Source: an uncultured Alphaproteobacteria bacterium
Lineage (GTDB): Bacteria > Pseudomonadota > Alphaproteobacteria > HIMB59 > GCA-002718135
Direction of reading: 5' to 3'
DNA length: 64,000 nucleotides
Assembly: GCA_902573325.1 (NCBI GenBank)
Contig: CACGJH010000002.1
Span: 62,001 to 126,000 of the forward strand
Shown here: in pieces, positions 33,000-42,541 of the stretch
How the letters are laid out: each line of letters begins with the position of its first letter
How positions within the stretch are numbered: position 1 is the stretch's first letter
The notes under the pieces: model-generated
Database searches by the model: none
Told to the model about the DNA's origin: nothing
What the model saw: only the letters and a program-made list of their open reading frames with translations
Translations under genes and position numbers: made by a program

Positions 33000-33974
33000 A
33001 TGCCAATAAGTTCATTAAGCTACATAGGTGTCAATTCAGATAAGATTGAGGATTGGTCAGAGTTTTCTCAAAAATGCTTAGGCATGCAACAAGTTGATCG
33101 TGGCAAAGACACTCTTAGTTTCAGAATGGATGATTATAAACAAAGGCTTGCCATTACTGGTGATACCGGTGACAATATGGCATTTATGGGTTGGGAAGTT
33201 GAAACTAAAAATGACATTGAATTTTACGCAAATAAGTTAGAGAAAAACAATGTAGAAGTTGTTTACGCTGATAAAAATTTATGTGATAAAAGATTTGTTG
33301 AGGAATTGATTTTTTTTTATGATCCTCAAGGCAATAGAATTGAAATTGTTTACAATCCTATGAAGGATGAAGAACCTTTTGTTCCAGGACGTCCAATATC
33401 TGGTTTTAAAACAGGCCCGTATGGAATGGGGCATATTGTTATTAATGTTAAAGATGTAAAATCTTTAATCCCTTTTTATAAAGATTTATTGGGTTTTAAA
33501 ATCACTGATTATAGTAATACTCCAATATCACTATGTTTTTTTCATGTTAATGGAAGGCATCACAGTTTCGCTTTTTTCGAATCCGGCAAAGAAGGATTTC
33601 ATCACTTTATGGTCGAGTATAATAGTTTGGATGATGTTGGTCAGGGCTATGATCTTTTACAATATAAAAAAGATGCAATTGCTTATACTTTAGGCAGACA
33701 TACAAATGATTATATGACATCATTTTATTCTAACACCCCATCTGGATTTTTTGTTGAAAATGGTTGGGGAGGAAGAATTATAGACCAGAATACATGGAAG
33801 CCTGTAGAAACATTTGATGGTCCAAGTTTTTGGGGTCATGAAAGACTTTATATGTCAGACGGAGATAGAATAAAATTTAGAGAAAAAAGATTGGATACAG
33901 CTTCGAAAGGTAAGCAAGCACCATTATTAATTGATTGTCCTTGGCTTTATTCAAATATTCAAAATAAAAAATAA
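33000..33974 (+). CDS. Extradiol ring-cleavage dioxygenase (VOC family)
   Basis: This 324-residue type I extradiol dioxygenase has two vicinal-oxygen-chelate domains. The C-terminal one has the iron ligands: His in YGMGHIVINV (near residue 146), His in GFHHFMVEY, and Glu in GFFVENGWGG. Relatives open catechols such as 2,3-dihydroxybiphenyl or 2,3-dihydroxyphenylpropionate next to the hydroxyls. It lies between the FAH-family gene and an MhpA-type hydroxylase, so a catechol from that hydroxylase is the likely substrate. Confidence 0.87.
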   Translation: MPISSLSYIGVNSDKIEDWSEFSQKCLGMQQVDRGKDTLSFRMDDYKQRLAITGDTGDNMAFMGWEVETKNDIEFYANKLEKNNVEVVYADKNLCDKRFVEELIFFYDPQGNRIEIVYNPMKDEEPFVPGRPISGFKTGPYGMGHIVINVKDVKSLIPFYKDLLGFKITDYSNTPISLCFFHVNGRHHSFAFFESGKEGFHHFMVEYNSLDDVGQGYDLLQYKKDAIAYTLGRHTNDYMTSFYSNTPSGFFVENGWGGRIIDQNTWKPVETFDGPSFWGHERLYMSDGDRIKFREKRLDTASKGKQAPLLIDCPWLYSNIQNKK

Positions 33975-33983
33975 TTTCCATAG

Positions 33984-35447
33984 ATGAATAATTTCTTTGA
34001 TGTAATAATCATAGGTTTTGGACCAACAGGTGGAACGCTTGCAAGTTTGCTTGCAAAAAGTAATTTATCAATTCTTATTCTAGAGAAGGAAAAAAATTTA
34101 TATCCCTTACCCCGAGCTGTTCACTTTGATGATGAAGTTATGAGAGTATTCGAGACTATTGGCATTAAAGAAAAATTTAAAAATTATACTATAATTAATA
34201 AGGGAACTAAATTTGTTGATAACAATGGTAATGTTTTATTAGATTGGCCCAGACCAAAAGAAATAACTGAAAATGGATGCTATCCAAGCTACCGGTTTCA
34301 TCAGCCGGATTTTGAACGTCTAATACGCCATAACTTAAAGTCATACAAAAAATTTAAATCTATACAAAATGCAAACGTAAAAAAAATTATAAATTCAAAA
34401 GATTTTGTTAAAGTAGTCTTCCAAGATACCGAAACCTTGAAGATTAATATATTTAAAAGTAAATATTTGGTTGGTTGTGATGGTGCTAACTCAATTACAA
34501 GAAAATCAATCAAATCTAAATTCAACAATTTAGGTTTTACTCAAAAGTGGGCTGTTATAGATCTTATTCTTAATAAAAAGAAAAATCTTCCTGATAGAAC
34601 AATTCAATATTCTAATGCAAAAAGACCAGCAACATATTGCAGAAATGTTGGAAAAAGGAGAAGATGGGAATTTGCACTAAAAAAAAATGAAAATGAAAAA
34701 AAAGTTCTAACAGACAAATTTATTTGGAAATTTTTGCAACCTTGGTTAAAACCAAATGAGGCAATAATAGAAAGAAAGGTAATTTATACATTCAAGTCTG
34801 CTATTGCAAATAAATGGAGGAAGGGAAGAGTATTTATAGCGGGTGATGCTGCTCATTTAATGCCACCTTTTATGGGTCAAGGAATGTGTGCTGGTATTAG
34901 AGATATATCAAATCTAAGTTGGAAAATTATTCATTGCGTTAAAAAAAAACATAATGAAAAAATCCTTAATTCTTTCCAAAAAGAACGATTTTCAAATGTA
35001 AAAGAATATATTGAAACTACAATGAAAATGGGTGAATTTATAAATGCAATGAGGTCTTATAAAATATCAAATACAATATCTGATCAGAGCAATGGTTCTA
35101 AAACTATGAAATCTATTAAACCAGAACTTGGTCCTGGATTAGGGTCTACATTGGATAAAAATAGAGGAAGAATTTTTCCTAAATTTAATATTTCAAAATC
35201 AAAATCTTTTGATGAATTATTTTCTTTTGAACCAATATTAATAGTTTCCAAAAAGTTAAAATTAAAAAAAATGTCAAACAAAATTAAAATAGTTAAAGAA
35301 AGTTCATACAAGGAATTAACTAAAATCTTAAAAAAATTTAATGCAGATGCAATCCTTGTCAGGCCTGATCGATTTATATTACAGACTTTCAAGAAAAATA
35401 ACTCTTTAGATAATTTAATTATAAGAAATCTAAAAAATTTTAATTAA
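33984..35447 (+). CDS. FAD-dependent aromatic hydroxylase, MhpA type
   Basis: This 487-residue flavoprotein monooxygenase has the Rossmann FAD site IIGFGPTGGTLASLLA, the conserved PRAVHFDDEVMRVF of MhpA-like enzymes, and the second FAD motif FIAGDAAHLMPPFMGQGMCAG. MhpA hydroxylates 3-hydroxyphenylpropionate to a catechol. Here it is the last gene of a three-gene aromatic module, overlapping the convergent BKACE gene by eight bases. The exact aromatic substrate is unknown. Confidence 0.87.
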   Translation: MNNFFDVIIIGFGPTGGTLASLLAKSNLSILILEKEKNLYPLPRAVHFDDEVMRVFETIGIKEKFKNYTIINKGTKFVDNNGNVLLDWPRPKEITENGCYPSYRFHQPDFERLIRHNLKSYKKFKSIQNANVKKIINSKDFVKVVFQDTETLKINIFKSKYLVGCDGANSITRKSIKSKFNNLGFTQKWAVIDLILNKKKNLPDRTIQYSNAKRPATYCRNVGKRRRWEFALKKNENEKKVLTDKFIWKFLQPWLKPNEAIIERKVIYTFKSAIANKWRKGRVFIAGDAAHLMPPFMGQGMCAGIRDISNLSWKIIHCVKKKHNEKILNSFQKERFSNVKEYIETTMKMGEFINAMRSYKISNTISDQSNGSKTMKSIKPELGPGLGSTLDKNRGRIFPKFNISKSKSFDELFSFEPILIVSKKLKLKKMSNKIKIVKESSYKELTKILKKFNADAILVRPDRFILQTFKKNNSLDNLIIRNLKNFN

Positions 35448-36219
35448 TGAATTCCAATACTTCTTTTACCTTTGATTCATTATTAAGAGCTACGCTCCCA
35501 TCAAACATATGAATAGAGTTTTCAAAACCTACTCTTATGTTACCATTTAGGCTAATTGCTTTTTTAATACATTCTTTTTCTTCAACATTAAAAGCACAAA
35601 TAGCCCAATCACCATTTATCTGATTTTTTTTCTTAGAATCTAAAAAAATAGGGATTAGATTTGGATCACTTTTACGTCCAGTGTAATGACCAATTGTAAA
35701 CATACACCACGTATTTTCATTTGGAAGTTCTGCTACTTCTATTAATTTAGAAAGTATATCTAGTTCTTCAGGGAAGTAACAAATATGTTGAATTTTAGTC
35801 TCTTTTTCAACTAAATATTTATAAACTTTAATATCTTCATCTGTAGGATTCCCAGAAGGTATCATTTCTTTAATTCCAATTGAAATTCCCGGGGTATCAA
35901 CATTGTAAATTAAATTTCGTATTTGCGCTGGTGAGTAAATTCCAATTGCTTCAGTTGTAATTTGTAAATGCATTTTTGGAACAATCAAACTAAGCTCTGC
36001 TAAAGCTTCTTTATAAAGTCCAGAATCCAAAACATGAAAACCATCCTTATTTCTAACGTGAAAATGTAGAGCTTCAGCACCTGAATTATAACAAGCTTTT
36101 GCTGTGCTACAAATTTCACTAATAGTCATAGGAATATGTTCATGATCTATTTTCATTCTTTTTGATCCGTTTGGTGCAACCATTAATTTTGGAAGATTGA
36201 AAGGTTTATAAAAGTTCAT
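35440..36219 (-). CDS. Beta-keto acid cleavage enzyme (BKACE/DUF849)
   Basis: This 259-residue TIM-barrel enzyme matches the BKACE family, which condenses a beta-keto acid with acetyl-CoA and splits it to acetoacetate and a new CoA ester. Visible motifs are LMVAPNGSKR, the zinc-binding HFHVRNKDG (His52, His54), ITTEAIGIYS and RVGFENS. It is slightly shorter than many members. The actual beta-keto acid is unknown. It follows a flavin reductase-like gene. Confidence 0.82.
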   Translation of the reverse strand: MNFYKPFNLPKLMVAPNGSKRMKIDHEHIPMTISEICSTAKACYNSGAEALHFHVRNKDGFHVLDSGLYKEALAELSLIVPKMHLQITTEAIGIYSPAQIRNLIYNVDTPGISIGIKEMIPSGNPTDEDIKVYKYLVEKETKIQHICYFPEELDILSKLIEVAELPNENTWCMFTIGHYTGRKSDPNLIPIFLDSKKKNQINGDWAICAFNVEEKECIKKAISLNGNIRVGFENSIHMFDGSVALNNESKVKEVLEFIN

Positions 36220-36239
36220 ATTATTTAATCTTCAACAAT

Positions 36240-36848
36240 TTATTTTGGACGCTTTAAATTAAATTTAGAAGAAATTGTTGAATATTCAGAATAGCCCATA
36301 CGTGAAATATAACGCATTGATACACTATCTATTCTTCCATTTTTTATAAATTTATTGTTAATATATATTCCAATAATCTCCCCAATAACCATGGTAGAAA
36401 TTTTTTTAGTATTTGTTTTAAGTTTTAATGTTTTAAGTAACTTACACTCTAAATTAACTGGACTATCATTAACTGATGGAGGTTTAACTAGTTTAGACTT
36501 TCTCTTTTTTAACTTTGCAGCAACAAATTCATCTTCATTAGGTTTATAGTTTGATGAACTTATATTCATCGCACCCCTTGTATTTGTAGTTGCAAAATTA
36601 ACAACAAACTCTTTTGTTGAAAGTATATTTGTAAGTGAATCCTTGTAGCCACCATAGGCAGAATCTCCATTTGAACAAAACATTACTTGCGGAGGTTCAT
36701 CTGCGACAGCATTGAAGTAAGAGTAGGGAGCTAAGTTTGGAATTCCTTTTTTACTTACTGAAGAAATCCAACCTATTGGTCTAGGAAAAACTAAGGCTTT
36801 GTATGGATCTATTTTAAACGGATGACCATTTTTAGGTTCGTAAAACAT
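36240..36848 (-). CDS. Flavin reductase-like FMN-binding protein
   Basis: This 202-residue protein belongs to the DIM6/NTAB flavin reductase family: FPRPIGWISSVSKKGIPNLAPYSYFN is the FMN-binding start, then FVVNFAT. Members reduce FMN for two-component oxygenases or have other FMN roles. No partner oxygenase of the FMNH2-using type is adjacent; MhpA-type enzymes carry their own FAD. Its start is two bases after the sufE stop. Confidence 0.83.
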   Translation of the reverse strand: MFYEPKNGHPFKIDPYKALVFPRPIGWISSVSKKGIPNLAPYSYFNAVADEPPQVMFCSNGDSAYGGYKDSLTNILSTKEFVVNFATTNTRGAMNISSSNYKPNEDEFVAAKLKKRKSKLVKPPSVNDSPVNLECKLLKTLKLKTNTKKISTMVIGEIIGIYINNKFIKNGRIDSVSMRYISRMGYSEYSTISSKFNLKRPK

Positions 36849-36849
36849 T

Positions 36850-37269
36850 CTAATTATTTGAGTATGATTTTGCGTACTCTTTTATTTTTTCTAGCATTGA
36901 ATATACACCATTTCTTCTACCCGGTGTTAAGAGCGTATCTAATTCAAGAATATTTAGCATATTAAAATCAGAGTTGTTTATCTCAATAGGATTTCTATCA
37001 CCATAAATATCACATAAGATGGTTACCATTCCTTTTGATATAAAAGCATCAGAGTCATAATAAAAAGAAAGAATATTTTCATTTAATTTCGGAACCAGCC
37101 ATACCTGCGCTTGACACCCAGAGACTTTAAAAGTCTCATCTCTATATTCTTCTGGAAATTTTTTTGCATTTTTTGCTTGGTCAATTAAAAATTTGTATTT
37201 GTCCATTCCATCATCGAACAAATCTAGGCTATCTTTGTAGTAATTTATTTTTTCTTCTATTGTTTTCAT
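36850..37269 (-). CDS. sufE: SufE-like cysteine desulfurase partner
   Basis: SufE accepts sulfur from SufS and hands it to the SufBCD scaffold for Fe-S assembly. The 139-residue protein has the conserved reactive cysteine in KVSGCQAQVWL (near residue 52), DSDAFISKGM and the LTPGRRNGVYSML end. It overlaps galT by four bases. No other suf gene is in the window, so SufE is away from its usual partners. Confidence 0.9.
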   Translation of the reverse strand: MKTIEEKINYYKDSLDLFDDGMDKYKFLIDQAKNAKKFPEEYRDETFKVSGCQAQVWLVPKLNENILSFYYDSDAFISKGMVTILCDIYGDRNPIEINNSDFNMLNILELDTLLTPGRRNGVYSMLEKIKEYAKSYSNN

Positions 37270-38315
37270 GACATAAATTTTCTTAACACTTTAGCAGAAT
37301 CTTCAGGCAATACATCCATTATAAAAACACCAGCCATTGATTCTGATCCCGCTAAAATTTTTGGTTTATCTCCGTGTCGCAAAGGTGGGTAAAATTCAAC
37401 ATGAAAATGAAACTCACTATCATCTAATTCAGGGGAAGCATGTAAACCCATTATATAGGGGCATCTTTTATTGAGAAAACTATCATATCCTTTTACAACC
37501 CGCTGAATACATTTAGAAAAATCTTCAATTTGCTTATCATTAAATTTCCAAGGCCCTTCAATTTGAATTTTTGGTATTATCCATATCTCATAAGCATATC
37601 TAGCAAAGGGTGGTACAGCAGCAACAAAATTGTCATTTTGATACACATAATATTTCTCCTCTAGCTGCTTCATAATTTTAATTAAAAAATTCTCTTTTTT
37701 AAATGCCCTTATTTCTTTTTCAATTACAGGAGGAATAAAAGGATAAGCATAAATTTGACCATGTGGATGATGAAGCGTGACTCCGCATTCTTCCCCTCTA
37801 TTTTCAAAGGGTAGAATATATTTAATATCTGGTTCTTTAATCAACTCCCTATATCTATCAATCCAAACTTTTGTTAACAATTGTATTCTCTCTAAAGGCA
37901 TTTCAGAAATTGTATCAAGATGTTCCGGTGAATAGACAACAACTTCACATTCTCCTTTTGAAGGTTTACTCAAAATTTTTTCTAAAAAAATATTTTCTCC
38001 ATTGGGATTAAAGCTAGCCCAACGATTTGGAAAGACTGCAACTTCGAAGTTTGAAAATGGTATTTCTGTTGGATAATTTAAATTTGCTCCTGGACAAAGT
38101 GGGCAATATTCTTTTGGTGGAAATGAAGTTCTATCCTTTCTTCCTGCTGAGTAGGTAACCCATTCTTCTCTTGAAGGGTTCCATCTCATATGAGGTTTAG
38201 GAATTTCTGTTATCTCAAGTTCTTGGCTTGGGGACTCTTTGTGTTCCTTATACCCATAAAGATAAAGTTCTTTTTTATCATTTCTTATAAAAATTCTTTT
38301 ATGTATTTGATTCAT
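37266..38315 (-). CDS. galT: Galactose-1-phosphate uridylyltransferase
   Basis: GalT exchanges UMP between UDP-glucose and galactose 1-phosphate in the Leloir pathway. The 349-residue protein has a zinc site CPLCPG and the catalytic HPHGQIYAYPFIPP. An N-terminal stretch of about 35 residues precedes the usual start region (RWNPSREEWVTYSAGRKDRT). It overlaps galE by 17 bases. No galactokinase is visible in the window. Confidence 0.94.
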   Translation of the reverse strand: MNQIHKRIFIRNDKKELYLYGYKEHKESPSQELEITEIPKPHMRWNPSREEWVTYSAGRKDRTSFPPKEYCPLCPGANLNYPTEIPFSNFEVAVFPNRWASFNPNGENIFLEKILSKPSKGECEVVVYSPEHLDTISEMPLERIQLLTKVWIDRYRELIKEPDIKYILPFENRGEECGVTLHHPHGQIYAYPFIPPVIEKEIRAFKKENFLIKIMKQLEEKYYVYQNDNFVAAVPPFARYAYEIWIIPKIQIEGPWKFNDKQIEDFSKCIQRVVKGYDSFLNKRCPYIMGLHASPELDDSEFHFHVEFYPPLRHGDKPKILAGSESMAGVFIMDVLPEDSAKVLRKFMS

Positions 38316-39282
38316 TAATTTTTTCTTCCCATCTAATTGAAGAATTTATAATTTCACTTAGATCATTATGTTTTGGTCTCCAATCAATATGTTTTAATAT
38401 TTTTGATGTATCTGCAATTAATTTTTCAACATCTCCATCTCTTCTGTTTGAAAATTTATAATCAATTTTATCTTTTGAAATTTTATTTGCAGTATTTATA
38501 ACATCTAAAACACTAAAACCGTTTCCATACCCACAATTAAATAAATTAGATTCTGAACTTTCTAATAAATATTTTGCAACTTCTAAGTGGATATCAGCAA
38601 GATCAGAGACATGAATATAGTCTCTGATAGCTGTTCCATCAGGCGTATTATAATCATTCCCAAATATTTCAATATGATCTCTTTTACCCACAACTACTTC
38701 AGATAAAATTTTTATTAAATGTGTTGATCTTTTAGATATTTGACCTGATCTTAATTTTTTATCAGCACCAGCAACGTTAAAGTATCGTAATATAATATAT
38801 TTGTAGTCATCTTTATTTTCAAATAAAAAATTTTCTGTTTTTATTTTAGATTCAGCATATGGATTTTGAGGATTTAAATTTGTATTTTCATCTATTAATT
38901 TATTTTCATTTACTGATCCATATGCAGCAGCTGTTGAAGAAAATACTATTTTATTTAATCCATTATTTTTACAAGTTTCAAATAGTTTAGTTGCATTTTC
39001 AGTATTATTATCAAAATATTTCTGCGGATTTTTTACAGATTCCTCAACTTGAATAAAACCAGCAAAGTGCATTAATAAATCAAGGCTATTAGATTTTATA
39101 AGCTCAGAAATTACTTTTTCATCATTAATATTACAATTTGTAAAAAATGCATTTTTAGGAATGAGACTCTCGTTACCAGTAGATAAATCATCAATAATAT
39201 GAACATTATGACCAGCATCTAGAAGAGAAAGAGCGGCATGACTACCAATGTAGCCTGCCCCACCTGTTAAAAGAACATTCAT
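38299..39282 (-). CDS. galE: UDP-glucose 4-epimerase
   Basis: GalE interconverts UDP-glucose and UDP-galactose. The 327-residue SDR protein has GGAGYIGSH at residues 7-15, the STAAAYG serine and YAESK with the YxxxK pair, and RYFNVAGAD. It heads the galE-galT-sufE-flavin reductase-BKACE run on the minus strand; the 88-base gap upstream is shared with the divergent lactonase gene. Confidence 0.95.
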   Translation of the reverse strand: MNVLLTGGAGYIGSHAALSLLDAGHNVHIIDDLSTGNESLIPKNAFFTNCNINDEKVISELIKSNSLDLLMHFAGFIQVEESVKNPQKYFDNNTENATKLFETCKNNGLNKIVFSSTAAAYGSVNENKLIDENTNLNPQNPYAESKIKTENFLFENKDDYKYIILRYFNVAGADKKLRSGQISKRSTHLIKILSEVVVGKRDHIEIFGNDYNTPDGTAIRDYIHVSDLADIHLEVAKYLLESSESNLFNCGYGNGFSVLDVINTANKISKDKIDYKFSNRRDGDVEKLIADTSKILKHIDWRPKHNDLSEIINSSIRWEEKINESNT

Positions 39283-39370
39283 TTCTTCATTTTAAATTAT
39301 TATTAAACTATTTGAACATGTATTAACAAAAAATAGTTTTATACTAAAAAATATTGTGGTAAGTTCAATT

Positions 39371-40213
39371 ATGGAACTAATAGATACTCACCAACATTTG
39401 ATGTATCGTGATCAAGTTGGATACAGTTGGGCTAATGAATTTCCGCCAATTGATAAAGGAAATTTTACCATCGAAGATTATAAAGAACTTACAAAAGATT
39501 TTGATATCAAAGGTACATTATTTATGGAAACGGGCGTCGATGATTCTGATTACAAAAAAGAAACTAAGTTTATAAAATCAATAATGGATCAACCTAATAG
39601 CAATATTAAAGGTCTAATTGTTTCTATAAGACCAGAAGAAAAAAATGGTTTTGATGAATGGTTAGAAGAAACTATTTCAATGAATGTTTCTGGTTATAGA
39701 AGAATCTTTCATACAATGCCTAATGAAACATCACAATCATCTCTTTGCAAAGAAAACGTAAAAAAAATAGGAGCTGCAGGAAAACCTTTTGATATTTGTT
39801 ACCTGCCAACACAGCTTGGAATTGCAGCAGAATTTGCTAAAGCATGTGATCAGATGGATTTAGTTTTAAATCACTGTGGAGTTCCTCCAATTGCATCTGG
39901 TGAGATGGATGAATGGGGAAAAGGAATTAGAAATCTTTCAGAAATACCAAATGTAACATGCAAACTATCTGGTATAATGGCTTATTGCGCGCCGGGTACA
40001 TCGTCTTACGAAACAATTAAGCCATACGTTGATCATGTGCTAGAATGTTTTGGTCCTGATAGGATGGTATGGGGAAGTGACTGGCCCGTTGTCAATGCTG
40101 GAAAAGGGATACAAGAATGGATAAAAGTAACTCATACTATACTGAGTAATCTTTCAGACGACGAAGCAAAAAAAATTGCTAGTTCTAATGCTGAAAGAAT
40201 TTACAAAATCTAA
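39371..40213 (+). CDS. L-fuconolactonase-like amidohydrolase
   Basis: This 280-residue amidohydrolase-superfamily protein of the COG3618 type starts MELIDTHQHL with the HxH metal pair at residues 7-9, followed by NHCG and VWGSDWP with further metal and catalytic residues. Characterised members open L-fucono- or L-rhamnono-lactones. The ATG at 39371 is chosen over a GTG five codons upstream because the family motif begins there. The nearby fuconate dehydratase and mutarotase genes support a role as sugar lactonase. Confidence 0.83.
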   Translation: MELIDTHQHLMYRDQVGYSWANEFPPIDKGNFTIEDYKELTKDFDIKGTLFMETGVDDSDYKKETKFIKSIMDQPNSNIKGLIVSIRPEEKNGFDEWLEETISMNVSGYRRIFHTMPNETSQSSLCKENVKKIGAAGKPFDICYLPTQLGIAAEFAKACDQMDLVLNHCGVPPIASGEMDEWGKGIRNLSEIPNVTCKLSGIMAYCAPGTSSYETIKPYVDHVLECFGPDRMVWGSDWPVVNAGKGIQEWIKVTHTILSNLSDDEAKKIASSNAERIYKI

Positions 40214-41242
40214 TTATATTTTTTTTGCTGTTGAAACTAAAATCTTAATTTTATTTCTAACAATATCAATTGGTACATGACCAAACCCACACTCACTTGT
40301 TAGTAAAATTTTTTCTTTTGGGAAATATTCTAATGCTGGCTTAATAGCATTAATAATGTCCTCCTCTGTTTCTGTATTATCAATCCTTTGATCGATTACT
40401 CCAAGTGAGACTTTACCATCAAACTTCCAATCATTAAAAACATCTAACATTGTATAATGTAAGCTACAGTGCTCTAAATGAATTTCATCAACTTTTAAAA
40501 TTTTAAATGCTTCAATCATATCTGTATATTTTCCAAAAAAACCTCTTTTCCTGTGAGCATTTCCACCACATACATGCAAATTAAAATCTACATTAGGAAA
40601 TTTTTCAATAATTCCGTTTAGTATTTCAGCAGCCCATTTTGTTTCATTTACATTTTCTGTCCAAACGGGTTCATCAAATTGAATATAATCACATCCTTCA
40701 TGAACAACTTCTTCTAGCTCTCTTGTTAATGCATTCGCATAAGCTTTTGCAAGAGCAATATCATCTGGATAAAGGTCAGGTCTTTCATTTACACTAAATC
40801 TTGCTAGCATATGAGGGCCAGTTATTGTTTGTTTCACTCTAACGTTTGAAGGAGTATTATCTCTCGCTACCCTCCATTTTTTGGCCAAACCAGTTTTTAA
40901 ATTTTTAATTTCATCTTTTATAACTGCGCACTCAATTCCAAAACCTTTTGTTCCATGGGTCTTACTTAAATCCACACCTTTCATTGAACCACCAAGTGTG
41001 AAATCTTTACGAATTTTATTTATAGCATCTACCCCATCCAGTCGTAATTGGTAGAACCAATACATATTTTCTCTGTATCCTTCACCATCAGTAATTATAT
41101 CTAGACCAAGATCAGACTGTTCTTTAACTGCCCATTTAATCATTTCAAAAGACTCTTTTTCAGAAACACTTGGTTTGCGAAGTGTATCTTTCTGTACTTC
41201 TTTCCTTGGATAACTACCTGTGACTGTTGTTGTGTAACTCAT
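40214..41242 (-). CDS. MetE-like C-terminal-domain methyltransferase
   Basis: This 342-residue protein resembles the zinc-containing catalytic domain of cobalamin-independent methionine synthase, without the N-terminal half. Seen are VTGSYPR, TDGEGYRENM, QTITGPHML, IQFDEPVW, HVCGG (zinc ligands His and Cys) and LTSECGFGH (zinc-ligand Cys). Such short proteins act as core methionine synthases in some bacteria or as methyltransferases for other thiol donors. It lies three bases after the epimerase gene in a sugar operon, so its substrate is uncertain. Confidence 0.8.
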   Translation of the reverse strand: MSYTTTVTGSYPRKEVQKDTLRKPSVSEKESFEMIKWAVKEQSDLGLDIITDGEGYRENMYWFYQLRLDGVDAINKIRKDFTLGGSMKGVDLSKTHGTKGFGIECAVIKDEIKNLKTGLAKKWRVARDNTPSNVRVKQTITGPHMLARFSVNERPDLYPDDIALAKAYANALTRELEEVVHEGCDYIQFDEPVWTENVNETKWAAEILNGIIEKFPNVDFNLHVCGGNAHRKRGFFGKYTDMIEAFKILKVDEIHLEHCSLHYTMLDVFNDWKFDGKVSLGVIDQRIDNTETEEDIINAIKPALEYFPKEKILLTSECGFGHVPIDIVRNKIKILVSTAKKI

Positions 41243-41245
41243 ATA

Positions 41246-42208
41246 TCAATTACTTTCTCTTACATCTTGTATAAGACTTTTAACACCTTCTTCAAAAGAT
41301 CTCGGATCAAAATCTATTTCTTTTCGAATTCTTTCATCATTTTGATCATCAATTAGGGGTGTTGATTTTACATTTTCATCAAAATAGATTTCTGCATCTG
41401 GAATTATTTTTTTAACAGTTGCTTCTAATTGACTACCATCTAAAGTTTCAGCACCTGTATTAAAGCAAGAATAGTTTAGAGTTTCTTTTAATGCTAAACG
41501 AACAAGTTGCTCTGCACAATCATCTACATAAATCCAATTGTCTCTATTTTTTTTTGAAAATGGTAAATGTGCTGCTTGTCCCAAAGCAGGTTTAGCTGCA
41601 AAATCTTCAGCCCAGTTTATTGCAGTATTTTGCCTTCCATAACCAAAGACAACTGATGGTCTAGTATACGCAATACTACATCCATGCTTCTTGATATATT
41701 TTTCAGCCATAAACTCATTAAGAAGTTTCATCACACCATATGTATAAAAGTGATTATTAATACCTGAGTAATCTTCTTCTGTAACGGCTCTGTTTCCAAA
41801 AAATTCTTGATGAGCACCATAAACAGTTTCGCTACTTGCAAATACTAATCGTCTAATTTTATACTTCACAATCATTTCAAATATTGAAGTAGTACCAACA
41901 ATATTTATTTTACTTGCAAGTAATGGATTTTCTTCGCATATAGTTCCTATTCCATACGCTAAATTAATAACTGAATCTATTTTGTTATTTTGAAAAATAT
42001 TTTCAATTTCTTTATAATTGGTAATATCTAATTTTTGATATTTTACTTTGTCTTTATTTTTCCCAATTTTTAATATGTTACTTTCAAGTTTGTCTTTATT
42101 TTTTACAATATCTAGATCTGTCACTAAAACATCAATATCTTTTTTTAGTAATTGCAAAACAACCTTAGATCCAATAAATCCTAAACCACCTGTAACTAAA
42201 ACAGTCAT
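41246..42208 (-). CDS. NAD-dependent epimerase/dehydratase-family protein
   Basis: This 320-residue extended SDR has the NAD site VTGGLGFIGSKV, the serine in FASSETVYG and a YTYGVMK catalytic Tyr/Lys. It could be a nucleotide-sugar epimerase or, given the neighbours, a sugar 1-dehydrogenase or epimerase. The ATG at 42208 is preferred; a TTG directly after the RhaM stop is one codon earlier. It shares frame and operon with the RhaM gene. Confidence 0.8.
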   Translation of the reverse strand: MTVLVTGGLGFIGSKVVLQLLKKDIDVLVTDLDIVKNKDKLESNILKIGKNKDKVKYQKLDITNYKEIENIFQNNKIDSVINLAYGIGTICEENPLLASKINIVGTTSIFEMIVKYKIRRLVFASSETVYGAHQEFFGNRAVTEEDYSGINNHFYTYGVMKLLNEFMAEKYIKKHGCSIAYTRPSVVFGYGRQNTAINWAEDFAAKPALGQAAHLPFSKKNRDNWIYVDDCAEQLVRLALKETLNYSCFNTGAETLDGSQLEATVKKIIPDAEIYFDENVKSTPLIDDQNDERIRKEIDFDPRSFEEGVKSLIQDVRESN

Positions 42209-42211
42209 CAA

Positions 42212-42541
42212 TTATTCCATAAAAAAAATTTGATCCATTATGACCCAGGATTCATTGTCATCATTATTTGGGAAAGGATTAAAGCAATCTATCATTAGTT
42301 TAGTCCATTTATCTACAATTGGTATTTGTTGCATCTTTCCCATATCGCCATCAAAATCATTCCCTGTGTATTCCAGATATCCAAACATAAAATCTTCTTT
42401 TAAGAAGATACTATAATTTTGAACATTAATTTTTTTTAACTCTTCTAAAACTTCAGGCCAAACATTTGCATGATTGTCAATATAATATTGTCTTTTCTCA
42501 TCTTTCAGCCTGACAGCCATTCCATATCTTTGTATAGCCAT
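42212..42541 (-). CDS. rhaM: L-rhamnose/L-fucose mutarotase, RhaM family
   Basis: This 109-residue protein of the RhaM family speeds anomer exchange of a 6-deoxy sugar. Motifs are QRYGMAVRLKDEKRQYYIDNHANVWPEV and NYSIFLKEDFMFGYLEY, with the catalytic His in the first. A strong ribosome binding site (AAGGAGG, four bases before ATG) precedes it. Because L-fucose and L-rhamnose share stereochemistry near C1 only in part, its substrate is judged from the fuconate dehydratase in the same region. Confidence 0.88.
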   Translation of the reverse strand: MAIQRYGMAVRLKDEKRQYYIDNHANVWPEVLEELKKINVQNYSIFLKEDFMFGYLEYTGNDFDGDMGKMQQIPIVDKWTKLMIDCFNPFPNNDDNESWVIMDQIFFME

